64,000 nucleotides of DNA from NCBI RefSeq assembly GCF_030272695.1, contig NZ_JARFYN010000037.1, positions 1 through 64,000 of the forward strand, read 5' to 3'. The notes under the pieces were generated by a model that saw only the letters and a program-made list of their open reading frames with translations, did no database searches and had not been told where the DNA came from. Positions 25,949 through 34,426 of this stretch are shown here, in pieces. Each line of letters starts with the position of its first letter. The stretch's first letter is position 1. Both the position numbers and the translations under genes were made by a program. Origin of the DNA: Martinezella calliandrae (GTDB taxonomy: Bacteria > Pseudomonadota > Alphaproteobacteria > Rhizobiales > Rhizobiaceae).

Positions 25949-26374
25949 ATGAACAGAGAAATTACGATCATTACCGACGCACATTCTTCTAGTAGTTTTG
26001 CAACTGGACCCATTATTGGCGAACAGGGTGCGCGGGGTGGTGACGATATCGGCGGCGGTTTCGGCTCCATCGTGGGCTCGCCATTCAAGGCGGTCAGCAT
26101 CGGCGCTGATGCGTTGAAGGGACAGATGGCCAACCTGCTCGAGGTCGTGCAACACGTCTTCGATCAGCCGCTAAGCAGGCTGGCAATGGCACTCGATGAA
26201 GTCGAGCTCTCGGTGGAGATTAGCTCCGAGGGCGAAGTCCGCGTCTTTGGCAGCGGCGGCAAACTAGGCGGCAACGGCGCAATAAAATTGGTCTTCAAGA
26301 GGCGTGAGCCTCCTGTTGCAGCACAGAGTTTCGCCGACGCCAGCGAAGCTCAGGCCGAAGTCCACGGGTCATAA
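25949..26374 (+). CDS. Small Pepco-like (peptidase-co-occurring) protein
   Basis: A 141-residue protein just downstream of the caspase-FGE gene. The C-terminal half has the pattern ALDEVELSVEISSEGEVRVF followed by a Gly-rich turn and IKLVFKR, as in the small domains that travel with trypsin- or caspase-like peptidases in conflict systems (the Pepco/trypco type, named from memory). The N-terminal half is Gly/Ser-rich with one amphipathic helix (about 50-75). A good ribosome binding site (TAGGAG) lies 12 bases ahead. It is likely a partner, adaptor or substrate of the caspase; that is inference from position and pattern. Confidence 0.6.
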   Translation: MNREITIITDAHSSSSFATGPIIGEQGARGGDDIGGGFGSIVGSPFKAVSIGADALKGQMANLLEVVQHVFDQPLSRLAMALDEVELSVEISSEGEVRVFGSGGKLGGNGAIKLVFKRREPPVAAQSFADASEAQAEVHGS

Positions 26375-26379
26375 CATCG

Positions 26380-27282
26380 TCACAGTCTGACATTGTCACG
26401 CAAGAACTCCAGAAGCGCCCGGACGCGTGCGGGCAGGGGGCCGCCCTGGCCGATGTAGACGGCATAAAACTCCTCGACATCGCCTGGGTTGAGCTCTCCG
26501 AGAACAGCCACGAGACGGCCCGCATCGATATCCGCTTTGACCGTGAAGTCCGTAAGCCGTGCCAAGCCGGCACCTGAAAGCGCAAGATGACGCATGGCTT
26601 CGCCATCGCTCACCTGCAGGCCCGGAGTAACGGGAATCGTTATTGTTTCACCGTCGCTCCGCATAGGCCAGCCTTCGATGGCGCGGGAATAGGAAAGGCC
26701 GATGCGGCAATGTCTTTCGAGCTCAGCGACCGATTTCGGCGCGCCGTGACGCCGCAGATAGTCCGGCGAGGCGACGATGACCTTGCGTGCGACGCCGAGT
26801 TTGCGGACGGTCAGCCTTGAATTCTTGAGCGGGCCGGTGCGGATTGCAACATCGGCTCTCTCTTCCACCAGATCCACGACCCTGTCGGTATGAAAGATAT
26901 CGAGCGAGACGGCGGGATAAAGCGCCGTGAAAGAAGGGATGAGCGGCGCCAGCACATGATTGCCGAAAGAGCCGCTGGTATTGATGCGGATGCGTCCCGC
27001 AGCCTGCTCTCCGGCCGAGGCGTAACGCTCGGCCTCAGTGATATCAACGAGGATCGCAACGCTCCGCTCATAGAAAGCGCATCCCTCCGGCGTCAACTTT
27101 AGGCGCCTCGTCGAACGGTTGACAAGGCGCGCACCGAGGCGCGCTTCAAGACGGGTGACCAGTTTGCTGACGGCCGATGGCGTCATGCGGCAGGCCACCG
27201 CCGCGGCGGTGAAGCCGCCGAGTTCGACGGCGCGCACGAAGACCTCCATCTCGCCGGAGCGATTAATGTCCTGTCGGCCCAT
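26380..27282 (-). CDS. LysR-family transcriptional regulator
   Basis: A 300-residue LysR regulator: N-terminal winged helix-turn-helix (about residues 10-68, with AVELGGFTAAAVACRMTPSA) and a C-terminal effector-binding domain of the CrgA/PA-type group (segments RINTSGSFGNHVLAP and DVAIRTGPL). It is divergent from the aldo/keto reductase gene 94 bases away and probably controls it. Its 3' end is only 5 bases from the Pepco-like gene, which is convergent. The target reductase is frameshifted, so the regulator may be losing its purpose. Confidence 0.9.
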   Translation of the reverse strand: MGRQDINRSGEMEVFVRAVELGGFTAAAVACRMTPSAVSKLVTRLEARLGARLVNRSTRRLKLTPEGCAFYERSVAILVDITEAERYASAGEQAAGRIRINTSGSFGNHVLAPLIPSFTALYPAVSLDIFHTDRVVDLVEERADVAIRTGPLKNSRLTVRKLGVARKVIVASPDYLRRHGAPKSVAELERHCRIGLSYSRAIEGWPMRSDGETITIPVTPGLQVSDGEAMRHLALSGAGLARLTDFTVKADIDAGRLVAVLGELNPGDVEEFYAVYIGQGGPLPARVRALLEFLRDNVRL

Positions 27283-27318
27283 GATGAATTCAAATCACAA
27301 GTAAGTTTCTCTCAGGCA

Positions 27319-27336
27319 ATCTATATCACATTAGAT
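27319..27336. promoter_or_regulatory. Candidate LysR operator
   Basis: ATCTA (27319-27323) and TAGAT (27332-27336) form an inverted repeat with an 8-base gap, of the T-N11-A type bound by LysR proteins. It is midway between the divergent LysR and aldo/keto reductase genes. Confidence 0.45.
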
Positions 27337-27375
27337 GGAGCGTCTATCTCTGTTGAAACGACAGGAGAAAGACCA

Positions 27376-28408
27376 ATGGAATACAGAAATCTCGGCGCAT
27401 CGGGCCTGAGGGTGCCGGTATTGAGCTTTGGAGCCGGCACCTTCGGCGGCAGCGGTCCGCTGTTCAGCGCCTGGGGAACAACGGGTGCAATGGAGGCGCG
27501 GCGTCTCCTCGATATCTGCCTTGAAGCTGGCGTCAATCTCTTCGATACGGCGGATGTCTATTCCGCCGGTGCGTCGGAAGAGGTACTCGGCCAGGCGATA
27601 CGGGGCCGGCGCGATGCCATCCTGATCTCGACCAAGACCGCACTTCCGACCGGCGACGGACCCGGCGATTGGGGGACGTCGCGCTCGCGGCTGATCAAAT
27701 CAGTCGACGACGCTTTGCGCCGCCTCGGGACGGACTATATCGATCTTCTGCAATTGCACGCCTTCGATGCCTCGACACCGGTCGAGGAAACGCTTTCCAC
27801 ACTCGATCGTCTGGTGACAGCGGGAAAGCTTCGCTATATCGGCGCCTCCAATTTCAGGTTGGGAACTCATGAAATCGCTGGCCGTCGCGCAAAAGCATAC
27901 CTATGCGCGCTACGTGGCGCATCAGGTCTATTACTCGCTTGCGAGCCGCGACTACGAATGGGAACTGATGCCGCTCGCCGCTGACCAGAATGTCGGCGCA
28001 CTCGTCTGGAGCCCGCTTGCATGGGGCCGGCTGACGGGCAAAATCCGCCGCGGCCAACCGCTCCCCGAGAAAAGCCGCCTGCACGACACCGCGCACTACG
28101 GCCCGCCAGTCGATGACGAAAAGCTCTTCGACATTGTCGAGGCGCTCGATAGCATCGCGGCGGACACGGGCAAGACGGTGCCGCAGATCGCCATCAACTG
28201 GCTCATCAGCCGCCCGACCGTTGCAAGCGTCATAATTGGCGCGCGCAACGAGGAGCAACTGCGGCAAAATCTCGGTGCTTTCGGCTGGTCGCTTACGAAA
28301 GAACAGCTCGACAAGCTGGATCAGGCGAGTTTGGTGACGGCGCCCTATCCCTATTTTCCCTACAGGCGCCAGGAAGGGTTCGCTAAATTGAACCCGCCGA
28401 TTGTTTGA
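27376..28408 (+). pseudogene. Aldo/keto reductase, frameshifted
   Basis: NADPH-dependent oxidoreductase of about 344 residues in two frames. Frame one (27376 to about 27855) carries the TIM-barrel start MEYRNLGASGL, active-site Asp/Tyr in FDTADVYSAG, Lys in ISTKT and His in LQLHAFD. Frame two (from about 27856 to 28408) carries SGWELMKSLAVAQ, the NADP-binding WSPLAWGRLTGK and SVIIGARNEEQL. The two join if two bases (tc after 27855) are restored, giving ASNFSGW as in intact relatives. As read it is truncated and inactive. A closely similar intact gene exists at 50842-51873. Either real decay or a sequencing error. Confidence 0.82.
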
Positions 28409-28417
28409 CGATATTGC

Positions 28418-29188
28418 TTAACGGCCTTCCCGATGCTTTCTCACCGCGTCGCCGAACGCCTGGAATAAGGCCCGGTTCACGGGATTGAATTGAGGATCAT
28501 ATTCGGCGTGCCACTGCACGCCGAGCGCAAAGCCCGAAGCATCCTTGAACCGGATCGCCTCGATCGTGCCATCCTCCGCAACGCCTTCGGCGACAACCCT
28601 TTCGCCGAGCTCGAGAATGCCTTGTCCGTGAAGGGAGTTTACCCGGATCACGTCCCGGCCGAGAATGCGCGCGAAGATTCCCTCCGGGACAAGTCGGACA
28701 TCGTGGCGATCGGCAAAAACCACCTCCGGATCGGGGTGGATTTCTCCATTCTCAAGGCGCGGCATCCGGTGGTTCATGCGTCCAGGCAATTCGCGAATTT
28801 CGGGATGCAGCGATCCACCGGCCGCAACGTTCATTTCCTGAAAGCCACGGCATATGCCGAAAACGGGCAGGCCGCGCGCAACGCAGGCCTCGATCAACGG
28901 CAACGCCAAGGCGTCACGATCCTCGTCATAAGGTTCATGCTTGGGATCCGGCGCGGTGTTGAAGTGGCTCGGATGCACATTGGCTCTTGCCCCTGTCAGG
29001 AGCACACCGTCGACGATCGCCAGTAAATCCGGAATGTTGGTAAGTTTCGGGTTGCCGGCAAACATCAGCGGCAATGCGCCGGCAACTTCGGCTATTGCGC
29101 GGAGATTGTTTTCTCCGACGTGTTGGGCGCAATATTGGCTCTCCACGAGGCGGGCATTCCCGATTACTCCGATCACGGGTCTTGTCAT
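28418..29188 (-). CDS. Class I glutamine amidotransferase-like hydrolase (peptidase C26, PuuD-like)
   Basis: A 256-residue hydrolase related to gamma-glutamyl-GABA hydrolase. The nucleophile is Cys113 in FGICRGFQE, and His227 and Glu229 in VQWHAEY complete the triad. The natural role of PuuD is to split gamma-glutamyl-GABA in putrescine use, but no other puu gene is here and the substrate is open. The ATG at 29188 is preferred; the frame extends 6 codons to a TTG. It converges with the broken reductase gene, 9 bases apart. Confidence 0.87.
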   Translation of the reverse strand: MTRPVIGVIGNARLVESQYCAQHVGENNLRAIAEVAGALPLMFAGNPKLTNIPDLLAIVDGVLLTGARANVHPSHFNTAPDPKHEPYDEDRDALALPLIEACVARGLPVFGICRGFQEMNVAAGGSLHPEIRELPGRMNHRMPRLENGEIHPDPEVVFADRHDVRLVPEGIFARILGRDVIRVNSLHGQGILELGERVVAEGVAEDGTIEAIRFKDASGFALGVQWHAEYDPQFNPVNRALFQAFGDAVRKHREGR

Positions 29189-29366
29189 TTCTGGTTTCAC
29201 CTTCAAGTCGCAAATGCCAGCCGCGCGCCTAAATCATTAGGCTTATCCGAGAGGTCGCTCGCCACTATCGCCGTTTGTGCGACGAAGGCGCAAGAACTAT
29301 CGTGGCGTTAAATCGAAATACATAATTTCGAAATCTGAACAGAGTGCACGACGAGCGCGGGGCAAA

Positions 29367-30110
29367 TTAGGACGACGAGACGGTGCTAAGGGCGGACGAC
29401 GTCCTCTTCGCCCGCCGAATTGCGTCGAGCGCGATCACCGTCAACAATACCGCGGCCATAATAAGAAGGTAGCCGCCGACGGCGTGATAGATGACAACGC
29501 CCAGAATGCCGCCGATCAGGAAGGCTGCAATCGTGCAAAGGTGCAGCCGCAGCTTGGTCAGATTGTGTCGAGCCTCGGCTTTGGGCTCGCGTCCACATAA
29601 GATATCGAAGGCGATCGCGAGCTCGATGCCGAGATCGGTCGCCATCCCGGACACATGCGTGGTTCGCACACGGGCATCCGAGATGCGGGTGACGACGGCA
29701 TTCTGCACGCCCATCAGGAAGGCAAGGCCGGGAACGAGAACCGGCACGCGCCAATTCGCCAGCAGCCAGAGATCCGCGCAGCCGAGAAGGGCGAGCAACA
29801 CCGCTTCGGTCAAAATGCTATAGGCATAAATGGCGTGGACGTTGCGGCGACGTCCTTCGTTGACAATCAGCGTCGACGCCGCCGCGCCAAGCACGAATGC
29901 CACCACGATCCCGCCGTAGAACAGGGCGGAGAGCCATTGACCAAGAGCGAGGTGATCCGAAAGTGTGGACACGTTGCCCGTCATATTGGCGGAGAAAAAG
30001 CCGACCGAGTAGAAAGCCGATGCATTCAACGCGCCGGCGATCCCAGCAAGCGAAGCCGCAAGGCCGCGATCGATCTTTTCGTTACGGTGAGAACCCTGTC
30101 TTACGAGCAT
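29367..30110 (-). CDS. DUF1275 (YoaK) membrane protein
   Basis: A 247-residue protein with about six transmembrane segments. The N-terminal segment AASLAGIAGALNASAFYSVG and the following FSANMTGNVSTL are the family signature of DUF1275/YoaK proteins. RTTHVSGMATDLGIELA is a second conserved region. The family is widespread and has no settled function. It stands alone on the minus strand upstream of the divergent XRE/hydrogenase-like operon. Confidence 0.88.
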   Translation of the reverse strand: MLVRQGSHRNEKIDRGLAASLAGIAGALNASAFYSVGFFSANMTGNVSTLSDHLALGQWLSALFYGGIVVAFVLGAAASTLIVNEGRRRNVHAIYAYSILTEAVLLALLGCADLWLLANWRVPVLVPGLAFLMGVQNAVVTRISDARVRTTHVSGMATDLGIELAIAFDILCGREPKAEARHNLTKLRLHLCTIAAFLIGGILGVVIYHAVGGYLLIMAAVLLTVIALDAIRRAKRTSSALSTVSSS

Positions 30111-30481
30111 GTGACGTGAACTACTGGCGTGACGGCGTCGGGATCGCCGGGAGGGGTGGGGCTGCGGTTAGGCGTTTTTTCTTTTGCTTTGCGGGGATAT
30201 TTCATTGGTTCGAAAGGATAGGAGCGTTCGTTTGCAGGCGCTTCAGCGACCCCGTTCGTTATCCCGATTGGCACGGCTTACTCCTGTGGCGGCGCTCGTC
30301 GGCCACGAATGACTCCTTGGTGCGTGAAATAAACTCAACTTACTCCCTGGCATTGCGTCTTAACAAGCGACGATTCGTCTCAGAAGGGTGCCAACACATC
30401 AGAATATTGATTTCAGACATCAATAGGCACATCATAGACGTCAATTATCAGAGTCTGTGCTAGATAAGCGATGGTTCAATC
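30111..30481. promoter_or_regulatory. Upstream region of the hydrogenase-4-like operon
   Basis: A 371-base non-coding stretch between divergent units. It holds an inverted repeat ATTGAT-N7-ATCAAT at 30406-30424, about 60 bases upstream of the XRE gene's GTG start, a plausible operator for that regulator. The gap of 7 is wrong for an FNR/FixK box (4). The last 120 bases are AT-rich, as expected of a promoter. Confidence 0.4.
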
Positions 30482-30796
30482 GTGATTACTGCCGCTCAGA
30501 TGCGGGCCGCCCGGGCCCTTCTCGGTATCGACCAGCGCCAACTGGCCGAATTGGCGGGAATTTCTGTTCCGACGATCCAGCGAATGGAGGCGAGCGCCGA
30601 CGTGGTGCGCGGCAATGTCGACTCTCTTATGCGTCTTCTGGCTGCCCTTGATGGTGCGGGCGTCGAGGTGATCAACGAGGGCGCGACAAGTCTGGATGGC
30701 GGGCGAGGGGTCAGGCTCAAGGCGAAGATGAAGGCCTCGGACAGCAGTACGGCCGAACCGTCCGCGCCCCCGCGTGCAGCGAGGAGGCGCCCGTGA
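30482..30796 (+). CDS. XRE-family helix-turn-helix regulator leading the hyf-like operon
   Basis: A 104-residue protein with an N-terminal XRE HTH (residues about 4-60: QMRAARALLGIDQRQLAELA, then VPTIQRMEAS) and the usual short C-terminal part (LLAALDGAGVEVINEG) of small rhizobial XRE proteins, plus a charged Pro/Ala tail. It starts with GTG. Its stop overlaps the GTG start of the next gene as GTGA, so it is transcribed and translated with the membrane complex, likely controlling the operon itself. Confidence 0.85.
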   Translation: MITAAQMRAARALLGIDQRQLAELAGISVPTIQRMEASADVVRGNVDSLMRLLAALDGAGVEVINEGATSLDGGRGVRLKAKMKASDSSTAEPSAPPRAARRRP

Positions 30797-32814
30797 TATC
30801 GGTTTCCGTCTTGTTGTTATGTGTGGCGGCATTGCTTGGGACGGCGGTTCTGGCGGTGCTGTTGACCCGTTCGACGCGGTCGATGCAGCTTGTCTACGGT
30901 ACGAGCCTGGTTTTCTCCGCCATCGCCTTTGCGACTGCTCTCGCATCTCTTGGCACGGGCCTTCCCTCCGGAGAGGCGCCGGTGCTGGTTCTTCCTTTCG
31001 GCCTGCCATGGCTGGGAAGCCATTTCCGGCTCGATACGCTCGCAGCCTTCTTTCTGATGGTCGTCAATCTCGGCGGTGTCCTTTCGGCTCTCTATGCCCT
31101 TGGATACGGCCGTCACGAACATGCGCCGCATCGCGTGCTGCCGTTCTTTCCCACCTTCCTTGCCGGCATGAACCTCGTGATCCTGGCGGACGATGCCTTC
31201 ACCTTCCTCATTTCCTGGGAGTTCATGTCGCTTGCTTCCTGGGCTCTGGTGATGGCCCACCATCGTGATGCCGATAATCGCAAAGCCGGCTACGTCTACA
31301 TCGTCATGGCAAGCTTCGGCACGCTGGCCCTGCTGCTCGCCTTCGGTCTGCTTGCCGGATCTGCCGGGGATTACAGCTTTGCGGCGATGCGAGCCTCCGC
31401 GCACACGCAGTTCGTGGCTGGGCTTGCGCTTATCCTGCTGCTGCTCGGCGCTGGTTCCAAGGCTGGTCTCGTGCCCTTGCATGTCTGGTTGCCGCTGGCG
31501 CATCCGGCTGCCCCAAGCCATGTTTCCGCTCTGATGAGCGGCGTCATGACCAAGGTCGCGGTCTATGCCTTCATCCGCGTGGTCTTCGACCTGCTCGGCA
31601 CGCCGGCCTGGTGGTCGGGCAGCGTCGTGCTGATCATCGGCAGCGGGACCGCCGTCCTCGGCATCCTCCAGGCGCTGATGGAGAGCGATCTGAAACGGTT
31701 GCTCGCCTACAGCACAATCGAAAATATCGGGGTGATCTTCGCCAGCCTCGGGCTCGCGCTTGCGTTCAAGGCGAACGGCATGGAGCTGGCGGCGGCACTA
31801 GCGCTGACCGCCGCGCTGTTCCACGTCCTCAACCATTCTTTCTTCAAGAGCTTGCTGTTCTTCGGCGCAGGCGCCGTGCTGACGGCGACCGGCGAGAGGA
31901 ACATGGACAAGCTCGGCGGCCTCATCCATCGCATGCCGGTCACCAGCGTGGTTTTCCTTGTTGGCTGCGTCGCGATCTCGGCCCTGCCGCCATTTAACGG
32001 CTTTGTTTCAGAGTGGCTGGCGTTCCAGGCCATCCTGCAAAGCCCCGCGGTGCCGCAATGGGGTTTGAAGATCCTCGTGCCTGCTGTGGGCGGCACGCTC
32101 GCTTTGTCGGCCGCGCTGGCGGCTGCCTGTTTCGTCAAGACATACGGCGTGACCTTTCTCGGCCGTCCTCGTACCTCTGTGGCCGAGCAGGCGGTGGAGG
32201 TCGATCGCTTCTCGCTCACCGCCATGTCTGTCCTGGCGGCATTGTGTCTTCTGGCGGGCATTCTGCCTGGGATCGTCATCGATGGGCTCGCACCCGTGAC
32301 ATTGTCGATGATCGGAGACCGGATGCCTGTGCAGACGGATATTCCGTGGCTGTCGATCGTGCCGGTAGCAGAAAGCCGTAGCTCCTATAACGGCCTTCTC
32401 GTATTCCTGTTCACCCTCTTTTCGGCGTCGGCTGCGGCCTATTTCATCCACCGCTTCGCCTCGCGAGGGCTGCGCCGGGCACCCGCGTGGGATTGTGGCT
32501 TTCCGCAGGCCAGCCCGGCAACGCAATATACGGCGGGCAGCTTCGCCCAGCCCGTGCGGCGTGTTTTCGGAACATTGGTTTTCCGCGCCCGTGAGGAGGT
32601 CGACATGCCTGCGCCTGGCGATCTCCGCCCGGCGCGTTTTACCGTCACGACCCATGATCTCATCTGGGAAGATCTCTACCTGCCGATCATCGCCGCCGTC
32701 GGCTTCGCGGCCGAAAAGCTCAACCATCTGCAATTCCTGACGATCAGGCGTTATCTAAGCCTGGTTTTCCTCGCGCTCGTTTTCCTGCTGTTGGTGCTGG
32801 CGCTATGGTCGTGA
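30793..32814 (+). CDS. hyfB: Proton-pumping antiporter-like subunit (HyfB/HycC, NuoL-related)
   Basis: A 673-residue protein with about 16 membrane segments, of the Mrp antiporter/NuoL type. The conserved channel segment GAGSKAGLVPLHVWLPLAHP carries the key Lys, and LNHSFFKSLLFFGAGAVL and ALPPFNGFVSEWLAF are family signatures. Start is GTG with GAGGAGG ahead. In hydrogenase-4 and formate hydrogenlyase the homologue is the proton-translocating arm. It overlaps hyfC by 10 bases. Confidence 0.9.
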   Translation: MISVSVLLLCVAALLGTAVLAVLLTRSTRSMQLVYGTSLVFSAIAFATALASLGTGLPSGEAPVLVLPFGLPWLGSHFRLDTLAAFFLMVVNLGGVLSALYALGYGRHEHAPHRVLPFFPTFLAGMNLVILADDAFTFLISWEFMSLASWALVMAHHRDADNRKAGYVYIVMASFGTLALLLAFGLLAGSAGDYSFAAMRASAHTQFVAGLALILLLLGAGSKAGLVPLHVWLPLAHPAAPSHVSALMSGVMTKVAVYAFIRVVFDLLGTPAWWSGSVVLIIGSGTAVLGILQALMESDLKRLLAYSTIENIGVIFASLGLALAFKANGMELAAALALTAALFHVLNHSFFKSLLFFGAGAVLTATGERNMDKLGGLIHRMPVTSVVFLVGCVAISALPPFNGFVSEWLAFQAILQSPAVPQWGLKILVPAVGGTLALSAALAAACFVKTYGVTFLGRPRTSVAEQAVEVDRFSLTAMSVLAALCLLAGILPGIVIDGLAPVTLSMIGDRMPVQTDIPWLSIVPVAESRSSYNGLLVFLFTLFSASAAAYFIHRFASRGLRRAPAWDCGFPQASPATQYTAGSFAQPVRRVFGTLVFRAREEVDMPAPGDLRPARFTVTTHDLIWEDLYLPIIAAVGFAAEKLNHLQFLTIRRYLSLVFLALVFLLLVLALWS

Positions 32815-33761
32815 TATCAGCTCTTCTCATCCAAGCTTTTCAGATGGCGCTCGTCGTGCTGCTGGCGCCGCTGCTGACCGGTTTCATCCGTCTGATTAAA
32901 GCGCGATTGCTGCGTCGGCGGGGCGCCTCCATGATCCAGCCCTATCGCGACATCCTGCGGCTGCTGCGCAAGGAAGTGGTCCTGGCCGAGAATGCGTCAT
33001 GGTTGTTCAGGGTCACGCCCTATCTGATCTTCGCCGCGACCTGGGTCGCGGCTGCGATCATCCCGACTTTCGCCACCGGCCTTATTTTCAGTTGGACGGC
33101 GGATCTAATCGCCATCATAGCGCTGCTTGGCAGCGCGCGTTTCTTCCTGGCGCTTGCCGGAATGGACGTCGGTACCAGCTTCGGCGGGATCGGATCGAGC
33201 CGCGAAGCGATGATCGCAACGCTGGCGGAGCCGTCCATGCTGTTGATCATCTTCACCCTTGCCCTGATAGCGGGCTCGACCCAGCTCTCGACCATTGCCG
33301 CCTTCATGACCTCCCCGCAAGTTGGCCTTCGCGTCTCACTGGCAATTGCCTTGATCGCCCTCGTGATGGTCGCAATCGCCGAAAATGCCCGCATCCCGGT
33401 CGATAATCCGGCAACCCATTTGGAATTGACCATGGTGCATGAAGCCATGGTGCTCGAATATTCCGGACGGCACCTCGCGATGATCGAACTGGCGGCATCC
33501 CTGAAGCTCCTGCTCTACATGTCATTGATTGCCTGCATGTTCGTCCCGTGGAAACTCGCCGTGCCGGGACAGGAGCCCGTTGCCTATCTGGAGGGCATAT
33601 TTGCTTATCTCGCCAAGCTTGCGGTCGGCGGCGCCCTTCTTGCCGTATTCGAAACTGCGACCGCCAAGATGCGGGTCTTCCGGGTACCCGAATTCCTGGG
33701 TGCGGCGCTCATGCTCGGCCTACTTGCAACCCTGCTGCGGTTCGTCTCGAGGAGCCTGTGA
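32805..33761 (+). CDS. hyfC: Membrane anchor subunit (HyfC/HycD, NuoH-related)
   Basis: A 318-residue protein with eight membrane helices, the NuoH-like subunit that joins the hydrophilic arm to the antiporter modules. The segment ENARIPVDNPATHLELTMVHE (33382 onward) contains the conserved acidic and Asn residues facing the quinone/proton entry in this family. Its stop overlaps the next start as TGATG. Confidence 0.9.
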   Translation: MVVISALLIQAFQMALVVLLAPLLTGFIRLIKARLLRRRGASMIQPYRDILRLLRKEVVLAENASWLFRVTPYLIFAATWVAAAIIPTFATGLIFSWTADLIAIIALLGSARFFLALAGMDVGTSFGGIGSSREAMIATLAEPSMLLIIFTLALIAGSTQLSTIAAFMTSPQVGLRVSLAIALIALVMVAIAENARIPVDNPATHLELTMVHEAMVLEYSGRHLAMIELAASLKLLLYMSLIACMFVPWKLAVPGQEPVAYLEGIFAYLAKLAVGGALLAVFETATAKMRVFRVPEFLGAALMLGLLATLLRFVSRSL

Positions 33762-34426
33762 TGAACGGTCCGGTCTTCGATATCGCCCATATGCTCGCCG
33801 GCGGCCTGGTCTTGGTCAGCATGATGATGCTCTATCAGGACCGTCTCTACGCGCTGCTCAACGTCTTCGCGCTGCACTCGTTGATACTGACCCTGTCGGT
33901 CGCCTGGCAGGCCTTCGTCCAGGATGCCCCGCATCTCTATGTGACGGCGGCGATCGCCCTCGTCTTCAAGGCGATCGTCATCCCTTTAGTGCTCCATCGC
34001 ATGATCCGCCAGCTCGGCATTCACCGCGAGATCGAGACCGTGGTCGGCATCGGCCCCACCATGCTCGCTGGTATCGGTCTGGTCGCCTTGGCCACGGTGG
34101 TGATGCTTCGGGTGACGCCGACGGCAGATCCTTTGGCGCGGGAAGACCTTGCCTTCGCATTGTCGGTCCTGCTGCTGGGGCTGCTGATCATGGTCACGCG
34201 CCGCAACGCCGTCAGCCAGGTCGTGGGTTTCATGTCGCTCGAAAACGGTCTGGTGCTGGCGGCGACCGGCGCCAAGGGCATGCCGCTGGTCGTCGAGATC
34301 AGCGTCGCCTTCTCTATCCTAATCGCCTTCATTGTTATCGGCGTCTTTCTGTTTCGAATCCGCGAGCGCTTCGATACGGTCGACGTCCGCGCCCTTGATG
34401 ATTTCAAAGGGAGACGGCGGACATGA
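33761..34426 (+). CDS. hyfE: Membrane subunit HyfE (NuoK-like)
   Basis: A 221-residue protein with about seven membrane segments, HyfE type. The C-terminal half includes GFMSLENGLVLAATGAKG, the NuoK-like element with conserved Glu. AGGAG precedes the ATG. It overlaps hyfF as ATGA. An open frame back to 33548 lies inside hyfC and is rejected. Confidence 0.88.
   Translation: MNGPVFDIAHMLAGGLVLVSMMMLYQDRLYALLNVFALHSLILTLSVAWQAFVQDAPHLYVTAAIALVFKAIVIPLVLHRMIRQLGIHREIETVVGIGPTMLAGIGLVALATVVMLRVTPTADPLAREDLAFALSVLLLGLLIMVTRRNAVSQVVGFMSLENGLVLAATGAKGMPLVVEISVAFSILIAFIVIGVFLFRIRERFDTVDVRALDDFKGRRRT

Noticed and set aside
30271-30285. Sigma-54-like promoter TGGCACGGCTTACTC upstream of the hyf-like operon
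   Set aside because: The -24 half is good but the -12 GC element is missing (TTAC in place of TTGC) and no enhancer-binding regulator is near.
30406-30424. FNR/FixK box
   Set aside because: The half-sites ATTGAT and ATCAAT are right but the gap is 7 bases and not 4, so it is listed only as a possible XRE operator.
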